Assembly (NCBI GenBank): GCA_963785065.1
Contig: CAWATX010000002.1
Coordinates: forward strand, 1,860,001-1,924,000
Direction: 5' to 3'
DNA: 64,000 nucleotides
Source of the DNA: CAVSRC01 sp963785065
Lineage (GTDB): Bacteria > Pseudomonadota > Alphaproteobacteria > Rhizobiales > Kaistiaceae
In this document: positions 52,766-62,863 of the stretch, one piece after another
Numbering within the stretch: position 1 is the stretch's first letter
Layout of the letters: the number at the start of each line of letters is the position of its first letter
Position numbers and translations under genes: made by a program
The notes under the pieces: model-generated
Seen by the model: the letters and a program-made list of their open reading frames with translations, nothing else
The model's database searches: none
What the model was told of the DNA's origin: nothing

Positions 52766-54660
52766 CCGACCACCAGATGGACCAGCACGACACCGAGGAC
52801 CGCACGCGGCGGCCGCCGCGCGCCGTCGTCGGCTCGTATCGGTCGGAAGAGGAGATCTTCGGCAAGGTCTTCGACGGGCGCGTGATCCGTCGCATCTGGC
52901 GGTTCGTGCGGCCCTACCGGACGCAGATATTCATCGCCGTCGTCGCGGTGCTGACCTTCACCCTGTCGCAGATCGCCCTGCCGCTGACCATCCGCTACGC
53001 CATCGACCACGGCATGGCGGTCGGCGGCGCTGACCGTCATGTGCTGACCCTGGCGGTTGCCGGTTTCGGCCTCACCATCCTGGTCAACTACGCCGCCAGC
53101 TACGTCCAGGAGATGGTCGTCGGCCGCGTCGCCGAGGGCGTGCTCTTCGATATGCGCCGCGCCATGTTCTCCCACCTGCAGCGCGTCTCGCTGTCCTTCA
53201 TGGACAAGACTGAGGTCGGTCGGCTGATGTCGCGTCTGCAGGGCGACGTGAATTCCATGCAGGAATTCCTCGAGACGTCGGTGCTCTCGGTCGGGGACAT
53301 CGTCCTCCTCTTCGGCATCATCTCGGTGCTGCTCTGGCTCGACCCGCTTCTCGGCGCGCTCACCCTGTCGGTGATGCCGGTGCTGTTCCTGGTGCGCATC
53401 TGGTGGCTGCCGCGGGCGCGGACCGCCTTCATGAGCGCGCACGAGACCAATTCCGCCACCAACGGCGCGCTGGCCGAGGGCATCCACGGCGTGCGCACCG
53501 TGCAGAGCATGAACCGCCAGCGGGTGAACTTCGATCTCTACGACGAGAAGGCGCACGCCAATCTGTTGAGCCACCTGCGTGCGGCCCGCTATGCCCAGGT
53601 CATGGTGCCCATCGTCGATACGTTGAGCGGTTCCGCCATGGCGGTGGTCATCACCGTCGGCGGCAGTCTGGTCGTCAAGCACACGCTCGATGTCGGCGTG
53701 ATGGTCGCCTACCTCTTCTATATCCAGCGCTTCTTCGACCCGATCCGCTCGCTCACCATGCAATACAGCGTCATGCAGCGGGCCATGGCCTCCGGTCAGC
53801 GCATCTCCGAGGTGCTCGACGTCCCCATCGACGTCAAGGACAAGGACGATGCAGCGCCGCTGCCGGCCGACATGGACGGCTCGGTCGAGTTCCGCAATGT
53901 CACCTTCGGCTACCGGCGCGACCAGCCGGTGCTGAAGAACGTCAGCTTTCGGGTGAACCCCGGCGAGACGGTGGCGCTGGTCGGGCCGACCGGCTCGGGC
54001 AAGAGCAGCGCCATGGCCCTCGTCCACCGCTTCTACGACGTATGGCAGGGCGCGGTGCTGCTCGGCGGTCACGACGTGCGCGACCTGACCCAGGATTCCA
54101 TCGGCGAGAATGTCGCCATGGTGCTGCAGGAGCCGTTCCTGTTCTCGGGCACGGTCTTCGAGAACATCCGCTACCGGACCGCCTCGGCCACGCGCGAGGA
54201 TGTCATCCGCGCCGCCAAGGCGGTGGGCGCGCACGACTTCATCTTGCGCCTGCCGCAGGGCTACGATACCGAGCTCGAGCAGCGCGGCGGCAACCTGTCG
54301 CTTGGCCAGCGGCAGCTCGTCAGCTTCGCTCGGGCGCTGGTCGCCGATGCCAAGATCCTCGTGCTCGACGAGGCGACCGCCAACATCGACAGTTACACCG
54401 AAATGCTGATCCAGAAGGCGCTGGCGCGGCTCCTGCAAGGTCGCACCGGGCTGGTCATCGCCCACCGCCTGGCCACCATCCGCAATGCGGACCGCATCTT
54501 CGTGCTGCAGAACGGCGAGATCATCGAAAAGGGCAGCCACAACGAGCTGATGACCGCCGACGGCCTCTATGCGCGCCTCTACACGATGAACTACGCCTCC
54601 TTCGACGACCTCACCGGCGACGAGCTCTTGTCCGCGCCGGCGGTCGGTGTCGCCACCTGA
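52762..54660 (+). CDS. ABC exporter half-transporter, canonical ATPase partner
   Basis: A 632-residue type IV ABC exporter subunit. Six transmembrane helices (about 50-330) precede the ATPase with Walker A GPTGSGKSS (408-416), Walker B LVLDEAT with catalytic Glu537, and signature LSLGQ (512-516) instead of LSGGQ. The changed signature faces the degenerate Walker B of the first subunit, while its normal Walker B pairs with the first subunit's intact LSGGQ. This is the pattern of asymmetric heterodimers such as TM287/288, LmrCD and BmrCD. The exported substrate is unknown; drugs or lipids are common. Confidence 0.92.
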   Translation: MTDHQMDQHDTEDRTRRPPRAVVGSYRSEEEIFGKVFDGRVIRRIWRFVRPYRTQIFIAVVAVLTFTLSQIALPLTIRYAIDHGMAVGGADRHVLTLAVAGFGLTILVNYAASYVQEMVVGRVAEGVLFDMRRAMFSHLQRVSLSFMDKTEVGRLMSRLQGDVNSMQEFLETSVLSVGDIVLLFGIISVLLWLDPLLGALTLSVMPVLFLVRIWWLPRARTAFMSAHETNSATNGALAEGIHGVRTVQSMNRQRVNFDLYDEKAHANLLSHLRAARYAQVMVPIVDTLSGSAMAVVITVGGSLVVKHTLDVGVMVAYLFYIQRFFDPIRSLTMQYSVMQRAMASGQRISEVLDVPIDVKDKDDAAPLPADMDGSVEFRNVTFGYRRDQPVLKNVSFRVNPGETVALVGPTGSGKSSAMALVHRFYDVWQGAVLLGGHDVRDLTQDSIGENVAMVLQEPFLFSGTVFENIRYRTASATREDVIRAAKAVGAHDFILRLPQGYDTELEQRGGNLSLGQRQLVSFARALVADAKILVLDEATANIDSYTEMLIQKALARLLQGRTGLVIAHRLATIRNADRIFVLQNGEIIEKGSHNELMTADGLYARLYTMNYASFDDLTGDELLSAPAVGVAT

Positions 54661-54741
54661 CCGCCCGCCATCCTCGCCATTGCCGCGACGGCGAGGCGCC
54701 GCCATGATGCGCTCCGCCTTCTTGTCCAGGAGACGTTCCCC

Positions 54742-56130
<1,389 letters not shown>

Positions 56131-56191
56131 GCCTGACATCACCGACCGTGGCGCTTCTTGCGGTTCTGGCGAGGCCCTTGCCCCACGGTCT

Positions 56192-56224
56192 CCTCCCCTT
56201 GAAAAGGGGAGGCCGGGAGGGGAT
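56192..56224 (+). repeat. copy of the 33-bp palindromic repeat arm
   Basis: CCTCCCCTT-GAA-AAGGGGAGG then CCGGGAGGGGAT reproduces, in the opposite orientation, the left arm of the element at 4050-4082 (CCTCCCCCTGAAAGGGGGAGG then CCGGGAGGGGGT), with the changes preserving the stem pairing. Located in the 231-base gap after the aminopeptidase, where no gene is visible. Confidence 0.7.
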
Positions 56225-56361
56225 CGGGCGCTGTCCACCGCCCGCCCCTTAAGCATGCGGCTTAACCGCGTTGGCAAGTGCCTGCTTGAATCTCGTCGCC
56301 CACCCCGGCAAGGTTAGTACGGGTCCGTAACGATCTTGGTCGCGACGGGGGAGTGGGCAGC

Positions 56362-56712
56362 ATGCCAGCCGAGTTCCGGCCGAGTCAGGCACTGCATCTT
56401 TGGCACGACGTGATCTTCGATCTGGTTCGCGATGGCGAGCAGGATCTGACCACGCGCCAGATGGCGGTGCTCTTGACCGTCTATCTCGAGCCGCCGCCGC
56501 ACACGGTGCGTGCGCTTGCTGCCAAGCTTGGCGTCACCAAGCCGGTCGTCACCCGGGCGCTCGACACCATGGGCCGCCTCGGCCTGGTCAGCCGCCGGCG
56601 CGACGAGGCCGACCGCCGCAACGTTCTGATCCAGCGCACGCTGGAAGGGGCACTCGCCGTCGAGCGCCTCGGCGACGCCATCATCGCCCGCTATCGCCAC
56701 CTGCCGCCATGA
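56362..56712 (+). CDS. MarR-family transcription regulator
   Basis: A 116-residue winged-helix protein: LTTRQMAVLLTVYLEPPPHTVRALAAKLGVTKPVVTRALDTM is the DNA-binding region (I cite only its shape: helix, turn, recognition helix VTKPVVTRAL), then RRRDEADRRNVLI as the wing. It is shorter than typical MarR proteins, lacking most of the last dimer helices. GGGGGAG precedes the ATG. It lies just before the toxin-antitoxin pair and may or may not control it. Confidence 0.8.
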   Translation: MPAEFRPSQALHLWHDVIFDLVRDGEQDLTTRQMAVLLTVYLEPPPHTVRALAAKLGVTKPVVTRALDTMGRLGLVSRRRDEADRRNVLIQRTLEGALAVERLGDAIIARYRHLPP

Positions 56713-56718
56713 TACTTG

Positions 56719-56759
56719 TGCCAACTGACAGAATATCATAATATAACTGCCAATTGACA
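56719..56759. promoter_or_regulatory. direct-repeat operator candidate of the RES-Xre module
   Basis: TGCCAACTGACA (56719-56730) and TGCCAATTGACA (56748-56759) match at 11 of 12 bases and are 29 bp apart, about three turns of the helix. Between them lies an A/T-rich patch (ATATCATAATATA) suited to a -10 region. The Xre-type antitoxin starts 15 bases after the second repeat, so autorepression here is likely. Confidence 0.5.
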
Positions 56760-56774
56760 TACGTGGGAGCGGCC

Positions 56775-57188
56775 ATGCCGCGCACTGCCAGGGTACCGAC
56801 GCCGCAACCGGCTGGCGCTGCCGACCTCACCCAGGCCGAGGCGGCCGCCATGTTGCGCGCCGTGTTCAATCTCTTTCGGTTGTGGCAGGTGGGCGACGCC
56901 GAGGCGCGCGTCCTGCTCGGCCAGCCGAGCGCCTCGACCTACTACCGCTGGAAGCGCGGCGAGATCGGCACCGTGCCGCATGACACCGCCTGGCGCCTTG
57001 GCGACCTAATGGGCATCCACAAGGCGCTCCGGCACATGTTCACCGATCCCGAGCGCGGCTATGCTTGGGTGGCGAAGCCCAATGCCGCCTTTGCCGGCCG
57101 TTCGGCGCTGGATCGCATGCTCGCCGGCGCACCCAGCGATCTGACGGCCGTGCGCAACTATCTAGATGCGGAGCGCGGCGGCTGGTGA
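56775..57188 (+). CDS. Xre/MbcA/ParS-type antitoxin
   Basis: A 137-residue antitoxin. A helix-turn-helix-like region (about 30-75, VGDAEARVLLGQPSASTYYRW) is followed by the DUF2384 toxin-binding region ending LDRMLAGAPSDLTAVRNYLDAERGG, the feature of MbcA/ParS/Xre partners of RES toxins. GGGAG six bases upstream supports the ATG at 56775 over a TTG at 56754. It overlaps the toxin gene by one base (TGATG). Confidence 0.9.
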   Translation: MPRTARVPTPQPAGAADLTQAEAAAMLRAVFNLFRLWQVGDAEARVLLGQPSASTYYRWKRGEIGTVPHDTAWRLGDLMGIHKALRHMFTDPERGYAWVAKPNAAFAGRSALDRMLAGAPSDLTAVRNYLDAERGGW

Positions 57189-57886
57189 TGCCTGCGCCGC
57201 CGCTGGCCAAGGTGGATTGGCCGAGCAGTCATCGCATCATCCGCACCATCTACCCGCCCGTCTGGCTGTTCGAGGACATCGCCGATCCCGCCGACTGGGA
57301 CCTGATCGCCTCGGCCGAGGCCAAGACCAATCCGCGCATGCGCGATGCGATCGGCACTCTCGCGCTGGTGCCGCCCGATCGACGCGTCTCCGGACCGACG
57401 GCAAGCCTGGTCATGGGCGCCTTCACCCATGTATCGCCGGATCGTCCCGGCCGCTTCTCAGGCGGCGGCTATGGCGTGTGGTATTGCGGCGACCGTTTCG
57501 AGGTGGCGCTCATGGAGACCGCCCATCACTTCGAGCGCTTCATGGCTCGCACCGCGGAGCCGCCGGCCGATGCCCAATATCGCGAGCTCGTCGCCGGCAT
57601 CGCCGGAACGCTCCATGATCTCCGCGGCACGGGATACGACGATTGCCTGGCACCCGACGACTGGAGCGCCGCGCAGCGGCTTGCCGCCTCCCTGCGCGCT
57701 GCCGGCAGCGATGGCATCGTCTATCCGAGCGTGCGCTTTCCGGCCGGTCAGGCGGCGGCGCTCTTCTGGCCCGACCAGGTTCGTCTGCCGGTCGTGCAGG
57801 GCCGTACGCTGCAGTATCATTGGGATGGCCGGCGCATGTCGCGCTACTTCATCATCGGCGAGGACGAGTGGCGGCTGTTGCCGTAG
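57188..57886 (+). CDS. RES-domain toxin
   Basis: A 232-residue RES-family protein. Conserved parts are the N-terminal IIRTIYPP, the central GRFSGGGYGVWYCGDRFEVALMET (only key residues noted: Tyr, Glu) and the C-terminal GIVYPSVRFPAGQAAALFWP. RES toxins such as MbcT consume NAD+ and ParT ADP-ribosylates PRPP synthetase; which applies here is unknown. It is coupled to the antitoxin by overlap and forms a type II toxin-antitoxin pair. Confidence 0.9.
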   Translation: MPAPPLAKVDWPSSHRIIRTIYPPVWLFEDIADPADWDLIASAEAKTNPRMRDAIGTLALVPPDRRVSGPTASLVMGAFTHVSPDRPGRFSGGGYGVWYCGDRFEVALMETAHHFERFMARTAEPPADAQYRELVAGIAGTLHDLRGTGYDDCLAPDDWSAAQRLAASLRAAGSDGIVYPSVRFPAGQAAALFWPDQVRLPVVQGRTLQYHWDGRRMSRYFIIGEDEWRLLP

Positions 57887-57912
57887 CGAAGGCTCCTCGG
57901 AGATCACCTCAA

Positions 57913-58761
57913 ATGACCACCCCGGACCCCCGTCTTCACGCCTTTCGCCCGGACCTCGCCGACATCCGGCTCAAAGGTTCGGTCGAGGCGGCGCACTTCG
58001 TCGAAGGCCAGCCACGCCGGGTCGTCGCCGCGGCGGCGCCGATCAGGCGGACCCCGCGGCCTGATGCGGGTCTGGAGAGCGAGGCGCTTTTCGGCGAGAC
58101 CGTCATTGTCTTCGAGGATGCCGCCGAGGGCTGGTCGTGGGGCCAGCTCGAAACCAATTCCTATGTCGGCTATGTGCCGACCGACGCGCTGTCAGACACC
58201 GCGCCTGAGCCGACCCACCGGGTGACGGCGCTCAGGACCTTCCTCTATCCCGGCCCCGACCTGAAGCTGCCGGCCCGCGCCTGCTTCTCGCTCGGCGCTC
58301 GCCTGGCGCTTGCCGACACGGCGGAGACGCGCGGCACGGCCTACCGCCTGCTTGCCGGCGGGCAGGGCGCCGTCGTCGAGGCCCACGTCGCGCCGCTCGC
58401 CGCCCCGCCGGAAGGCGACTTCGTCACCGTCGCCGAGCGCTTCCTCGGCACGCCCTATCTCTGGGGCGGGCGCACTTCGATCGGGCTGGATTGTTCCGGT
58501 CTCGTGCAGCTTTCCCTGATGGCCGCCGGCCACACGGCGCCGCGCGATACCGACTTGCAGGCGGCGATGATCGGCCACGCAGTCGAAGAGGGCGCGCCCC
58601 TCCGCCGCGGCGATCTCGTCTTCTGGCCCGGCCATGTCGGCATCATGATCGACGGCGAATACATGGTCCACGCCAGCGGCCATCAGATGGCGGTGGTCAT
58701 CGAGCCGCTCGCCGACGCGGTCGCCCGCATCGGGGTTCCCCGCACCGTCCGCCGGCTGTGA
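57913..58761 (+). CDS. NlpC/P60 (C40) cysteine peptidase with SH3-like domains
   Basis: A 282-residue cytoplasmic-looking peptidase without a signal peptide. Two SH3-like segments (about 25-150) precede the NlpC/P60 domain with catalytic Cys194 in GLDCSGLVQ and His241 in PGHVGIMID. Such enzymes cut gamma-D-glutamyl-diamino acid bonds in cell-wall peptides, which suits a recycling role with the aminopeptidase upstream. The start at 57913 is chosen; a longer frame runs into the toxin gene. Confidence 0.9.
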   Translation: MTTPDPRLHAFRPDLADIRLKGSVEAAHFVEGQPRRVVAAAAPIRRTPRPDAGLESEALFGETVIVFEDAAEGWSWGQLETNSYVGYVPTDALSDTAPEPTHRVTALRTFLYPGPDLKLPARACFSLGARLALADTAETRGTAYRLLAGGQGAVVEAHVAPLAAPPEGDFVTVAERFLGTPYLWGGRTSIGLDCSGLVQLSLMAAGHTAPRDTDLQAAMIGHAVEEGAPLRRGDLVFWPGHVGIMIDGEYMVHASGHQMAVVIEPLADAVARIGVPRTVRRL

Positions 58762-58771
58762 TCCCGTCTCG

Positions 58772-59257
58772 CTACGGGGCCTGAAATTCCATCCCGCAGT
58801 CGCGGGCGACCGCCACCAGCTCCTCAAGGTCCGGCGGCCCGCTCGGCTGCGGCGGGTTGCGCGGATCGTCGATCGGCTCGCCCAGCCTCTCGAAGAAGCG
58901 GACATGCTGGCTGCCCGGGGAAACCCAGGTCAGCGCCCGCACCCACGCGCGTCCGGCATTCTTGAGGGAATGCAGGACGCCCGGCCGGATGCTGAGAAAG
59001 TCGCCGGGGCCCAGATCATAGGGCTTGCCGTCGGCCGTGACCTCCAGGCTGCCCTCGAGCACATAGAAGGCTTCGTGGTTGTGTTCGCTGTGCGGCGGCA
59101 CGCCGTTCCCCGGCGGCATGCGCATCTCGAACAGAAGCAGCGCGTCGCCGTTCTCGGCCGGCTCGTCCTTGAAACTGACTGCCGTTCCGAGATGCGCGAA
59201 CGTTCGGCCGGCATCCGCCGGAAGGTGTTTGATTCCTGCTGTCGTCGTCGAAGGCAT
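58772..59257 (-). CDS. cupin-domain protein
   Basis: A 161-residue single-cupin protein. Motif 1 holds the metal ligands HSEHNHEAFYVLEG; motif 2 is IRPGVLHSLKN. Small cupins bind a metal and act as dioxygenases, isomerases or sensors; the activity here is unknown. It is divergent from a MarR-type regulator with operator-like repeats between them, so it is probably the regulator's target. The start at 59257 has AGGTG upstream. Confidence 0.85.
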   Translation of the reverse strand: MPSTTTAGIKHLPADAGRTFAHLGTAVSFKDEPAENGDALLLFEMRMPPGNGVPPHSEHNHEAFYVLEGSLEVTADGKPYDLGPGDFLSIRPGVLHSLKNAGRAWVRALTWVSPGSQHVRFFERLGEPIDDPRNPPQPSGPPDLEELVAVARDCGMEFQAP

Positions 59258-59296
59258 CACCTGATTCCAATCCGGTTGAGCGGTCGCCCCGAATAT

Positions 59297-59338
59297 CGTA
59301 TGGATATCGTACGAATAAAAAGTATGGAAAGCGTACGA
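59297..59338. promoter_or_regulatory. two 18-bp direct repeats in the cupin/MarR promoter
   Basis: CGTATGGATATCGTACGA (59297-59314) and AGTATGGAAAGCGTACGA (59321-59338) match at 15 of 18 positions and are 24 bp apart. The second ends two bases before the MarR-type start codon, and the whole divergent region is only 83 bases, so binding would repress both genes. Each repeat ends in the palindromic CGTACG. Confidence 0.55.
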
Positions 59339-59340
59339 CC

Positions 59341-59802
59341 ATGTCAACTCCCGCTGTGCCCAAGCCGCCGCCCTTGCCGATTGGCGCCTTGTTCCGGTTC
59401 GGCCTCGGCGAGATCCGCGACAGGATATATGCGGGCGTCATGGCCGCGGGCTTCGGCGATCTTCGCCCCTCGCACGTGACGCTTTTCCGGTGGCCCGGCC
59501 CCGATGGCCGGCGCCCCGGCGAGATCGCGGCGGACGTTCAGATCAGCAAGCAGCGCGTCAACGACCTGCTGCGCGAACTCGAACAGCTCAGATACCTCCA
59601 TCTTGAGGTCGACCCGCTCGACAGTCGGGCGCGCATTGTCAGGCTGACCGCGCCCGGCAGACGGCTTCACCGGGTTGCGGTCGGGGTCCACGCCGACATT
59701 GAGAAGGAATGGGCGGCCAAGGTCGGCGAGCGGCGTTATCGCCAGCTCTGCGAGGCGCTGAAGGCGATCGTGACCTTGCCTGCAGGCACGAAACCGCCTT
59801 AG
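59341..59802 (+). CDS. MarR-type winged-helix regulator
   Basis: A 153-residue regulator. The DNA-binding part is GEIAADVQISKQRVNDLLRELEQLRYL with the wing DPLDSRARIVRLTAPG; N- and C-terminal helices would form the dimer. It starts right after the second operator-like repeat, which fits autorepression and control of the divergent cupin gene. Its stop overlaps that of the convergent dehydrogenase gene. Confidence 0.85.
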   Translation: MSTPAVPKPPPLPIGALFRFGLGEIRDRIYAGVMAAGFGDLRPSHVTLFRWPGPDGRRPGEIAADVQISKQRVNDLLRELEQLRYLHLEVDPLDSRARIVRLTAPGRRLHRVAVGVHADIEKEWAAKVGERRYRQLCEALKAIVTLPAGTKPP

Positions 59803-60749
59803 TAGCCTGCCTTGCGGTCGACGACATTGGTCAGCGGCGCACCCGCCTCGAAGGCCGCGATCTGCTTGAGCATGGCGGGAATCAGCGCGTCCGCCGCGCT
59901 CGCCGCCGCGCAGTGCGGCGTGATCACCACATTGTCCATGCCCCAGAGCGGACTGGCCGCGTCGAGCGGTTCCGTCTCGAACACGTCGAGGCTGGCGCCG
60001 ACGAGGGTGCCGCTGTCCAGCGCCGCGACGATGTCCGCCTCCACCTGCAGCCCGCCGCGTCCGGCATTGATCACCACAGGCATGCCCGGCGCGCCGTCAT
60101 GCGCCAATTTCTCGAACAGCGAGCCCGAGAGGATGCCGCGGGTTTCCGCGGTGAGCGGCAGCAGGCAGACGAGAATGTCGGTGCGCTTGAGGAAGGCGTC
60201 GAGCTGATCCATCCCGGCGTAGCGCTCGACCTCGGGCAGCGGGGCCGGACGCCGGCTCCAGCCGGCGACCTGGAAGCCCAAGGCCGCCAGCGCCCTGGCC
60301 GACGCCGCCCCGAGCACGCCCATCCCCATGATGCCGACGCGCACCTCATGCGCTGCCGGCTGCCGTCGGTCCCGCCACACCCGCTGGCGCTGCTGGCGAT
60401 CGTAGAGACGCTGGCGGCGATGGTGGATGAGTACCTGCAGCACCACCCACTCGGTCATGCGCCCGGTGAGATCCGGATCGACCACGCGCACGATCGGAAC
60501 GTCCGGCAGGCCGCTCTGAAAGATCAGGTGATCGACTCCGGCGCCAAGTGAGAAGATCGCCTTGAGGTTGGGCAGGCCCGTAAGCGCGTCCACCGCCGGC
60601 TTCCACGCCAGCGCATAGGCGATCTCTTCCGGTTGGGGATTGTCGGGCCAAAGGAAGACTGGCCGCGTCGGGTCGCCAGCCCTGACCGCCGCCACCCAGG
60701 GCGCCGGGTCCCACACGGTGATGGCGGTGAGGATGGCCGGCTTGGTCAT
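59799..60749 (-). CDS. 2-hydroxyacid dehydrogenase (GhrA-like glyoxylate/hydroxypyruvate reductase)
   Basis: A 316-residue D-isomer 2-hydroxyacid dehydrogenase of the GhrA type. Catalytic domain SLGAGVDHLI and PIVRVVDPDL; NAD(P) domain GIMGMGVLGAASARALAALG with GWSRRP after it, the arginine favouring NADPH; INAGRGGLQVEADIV and the active-site ITPHCAAAS near the end. It would reduce glyoxylate or hydroxypyruvate. The start at 60749 is used because the upstream frame enters repeat DNA. Confidence 0.9.
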   Translation of the reverse strand: MTKPAILTAITVWDPAPWVAAVRAGDPTRPVFLWPDNPQPEEIAYALAWKPAVDALTGLPNLKAIFSLGAGVDHLIFQSGLPDVPIVRVVDPDLTGRMTEWVVLQVLIHHRRQRLYDRQQRQRVWRDRRQPAAHEVRVGIMGMGVLGAASARALAALGFQVAGWSRRPAPLPEVERYAGMDQLDAFLKRTDILVCLLPLTAETRGILSGSLFEKLAHDGAPGMPVVINAGRGGLQVEADIVAALDSGTLVGASLDVFETEPLDAASPLWGMDNVVITPHCAAASAADALIPAMLKQIAAFEAGAPLTNVVDRKAGY

Positions 60750-60810
60750 GGCGTTGCGCGACTCGCCGTGCGGGGAAATTGATCGATCCGCGCCCTTGGA
60801 CGCGACGCCC

Positions 60811-60870
60811 GCCGTATTCGTCCCCTCTCCCCTTGCGGGAGAGGGACAGGGAGAGGGGGCATGGCACGGC
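60811..60870. repeat. dispersed palindromic repeat, partner of 14254-14313
   Basis: The 60 bases here are about 55/60 identical by eye to the reverse complement of 14254-14313, including the stem CCCTCTCCCCTTGCGGGAGAGGG-type core and the flank ATTCGTCCCC. Located in the 165-base gap between the dehydrogenase and yejF genes, with no gene in it. Confidence 0.75.
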
Positions 60871-60914
60871 CCAGCCTGCGCCCCCAAATTCGGGAGAAGC
60901 GAAGCATCGGCTTG

Positions 60915-62539
<1,625 letters not shown>

Positions 62540-62543
<4 letters not shown>

Positions 62544-62863
62544 AATCCCGTCCCCGAGCGTTCGCATTTTCCCCCGGTCTGAACCATCCTGGCGTCGAAA
62601 TAGTCGAAGCAGCGGGCGAAGTCGCCAAGCTGGTTCACCCACATCGTCACCACCGCCTGGCGTCCGTCGGGCCACGACATGGTCGACAGCGCGAGGAACT
62701 TCCAGCCGTCGCGCGCCAGCGCCGCCGACGAGGCCTCGACGTCGAGCCCCCACACGCCCGACCAGTTTTCCGGCGGCGTGCCGACGTCGCGGTCGTCTGC
62801 GGCCAGCGCCGGCGCGGCCGACAAAATCACCAGGGCAGCGACAGTCGCGAAAACGGTCCTCAT
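62540..62863 (-). CDS. small secreted protein in the yej operon
   Basis: A 107-residue protein with a clear signal peptide (FATVAALVILSAAPALA, cleaved near residue 22) and a mature domain of about 85 residues with Trp-rich start (PPENWSGVWGLDVE) and two cysteines (FARCFDYFD, GGKCERSG) likely to pair. It overlaps the permease gene and yejF at both ends (ATGA and GTGA), so it is co-translated with the importer. No family is recognised. Confidence 0.8.

Noticed and set aside
56754..56759. TTGACA read as a -35 box before the antitoxin
   Set aside because: No -10 box lies at 16-18 bp downstream; that position is already at the start codon. It is better explained as part of the direct repeat.
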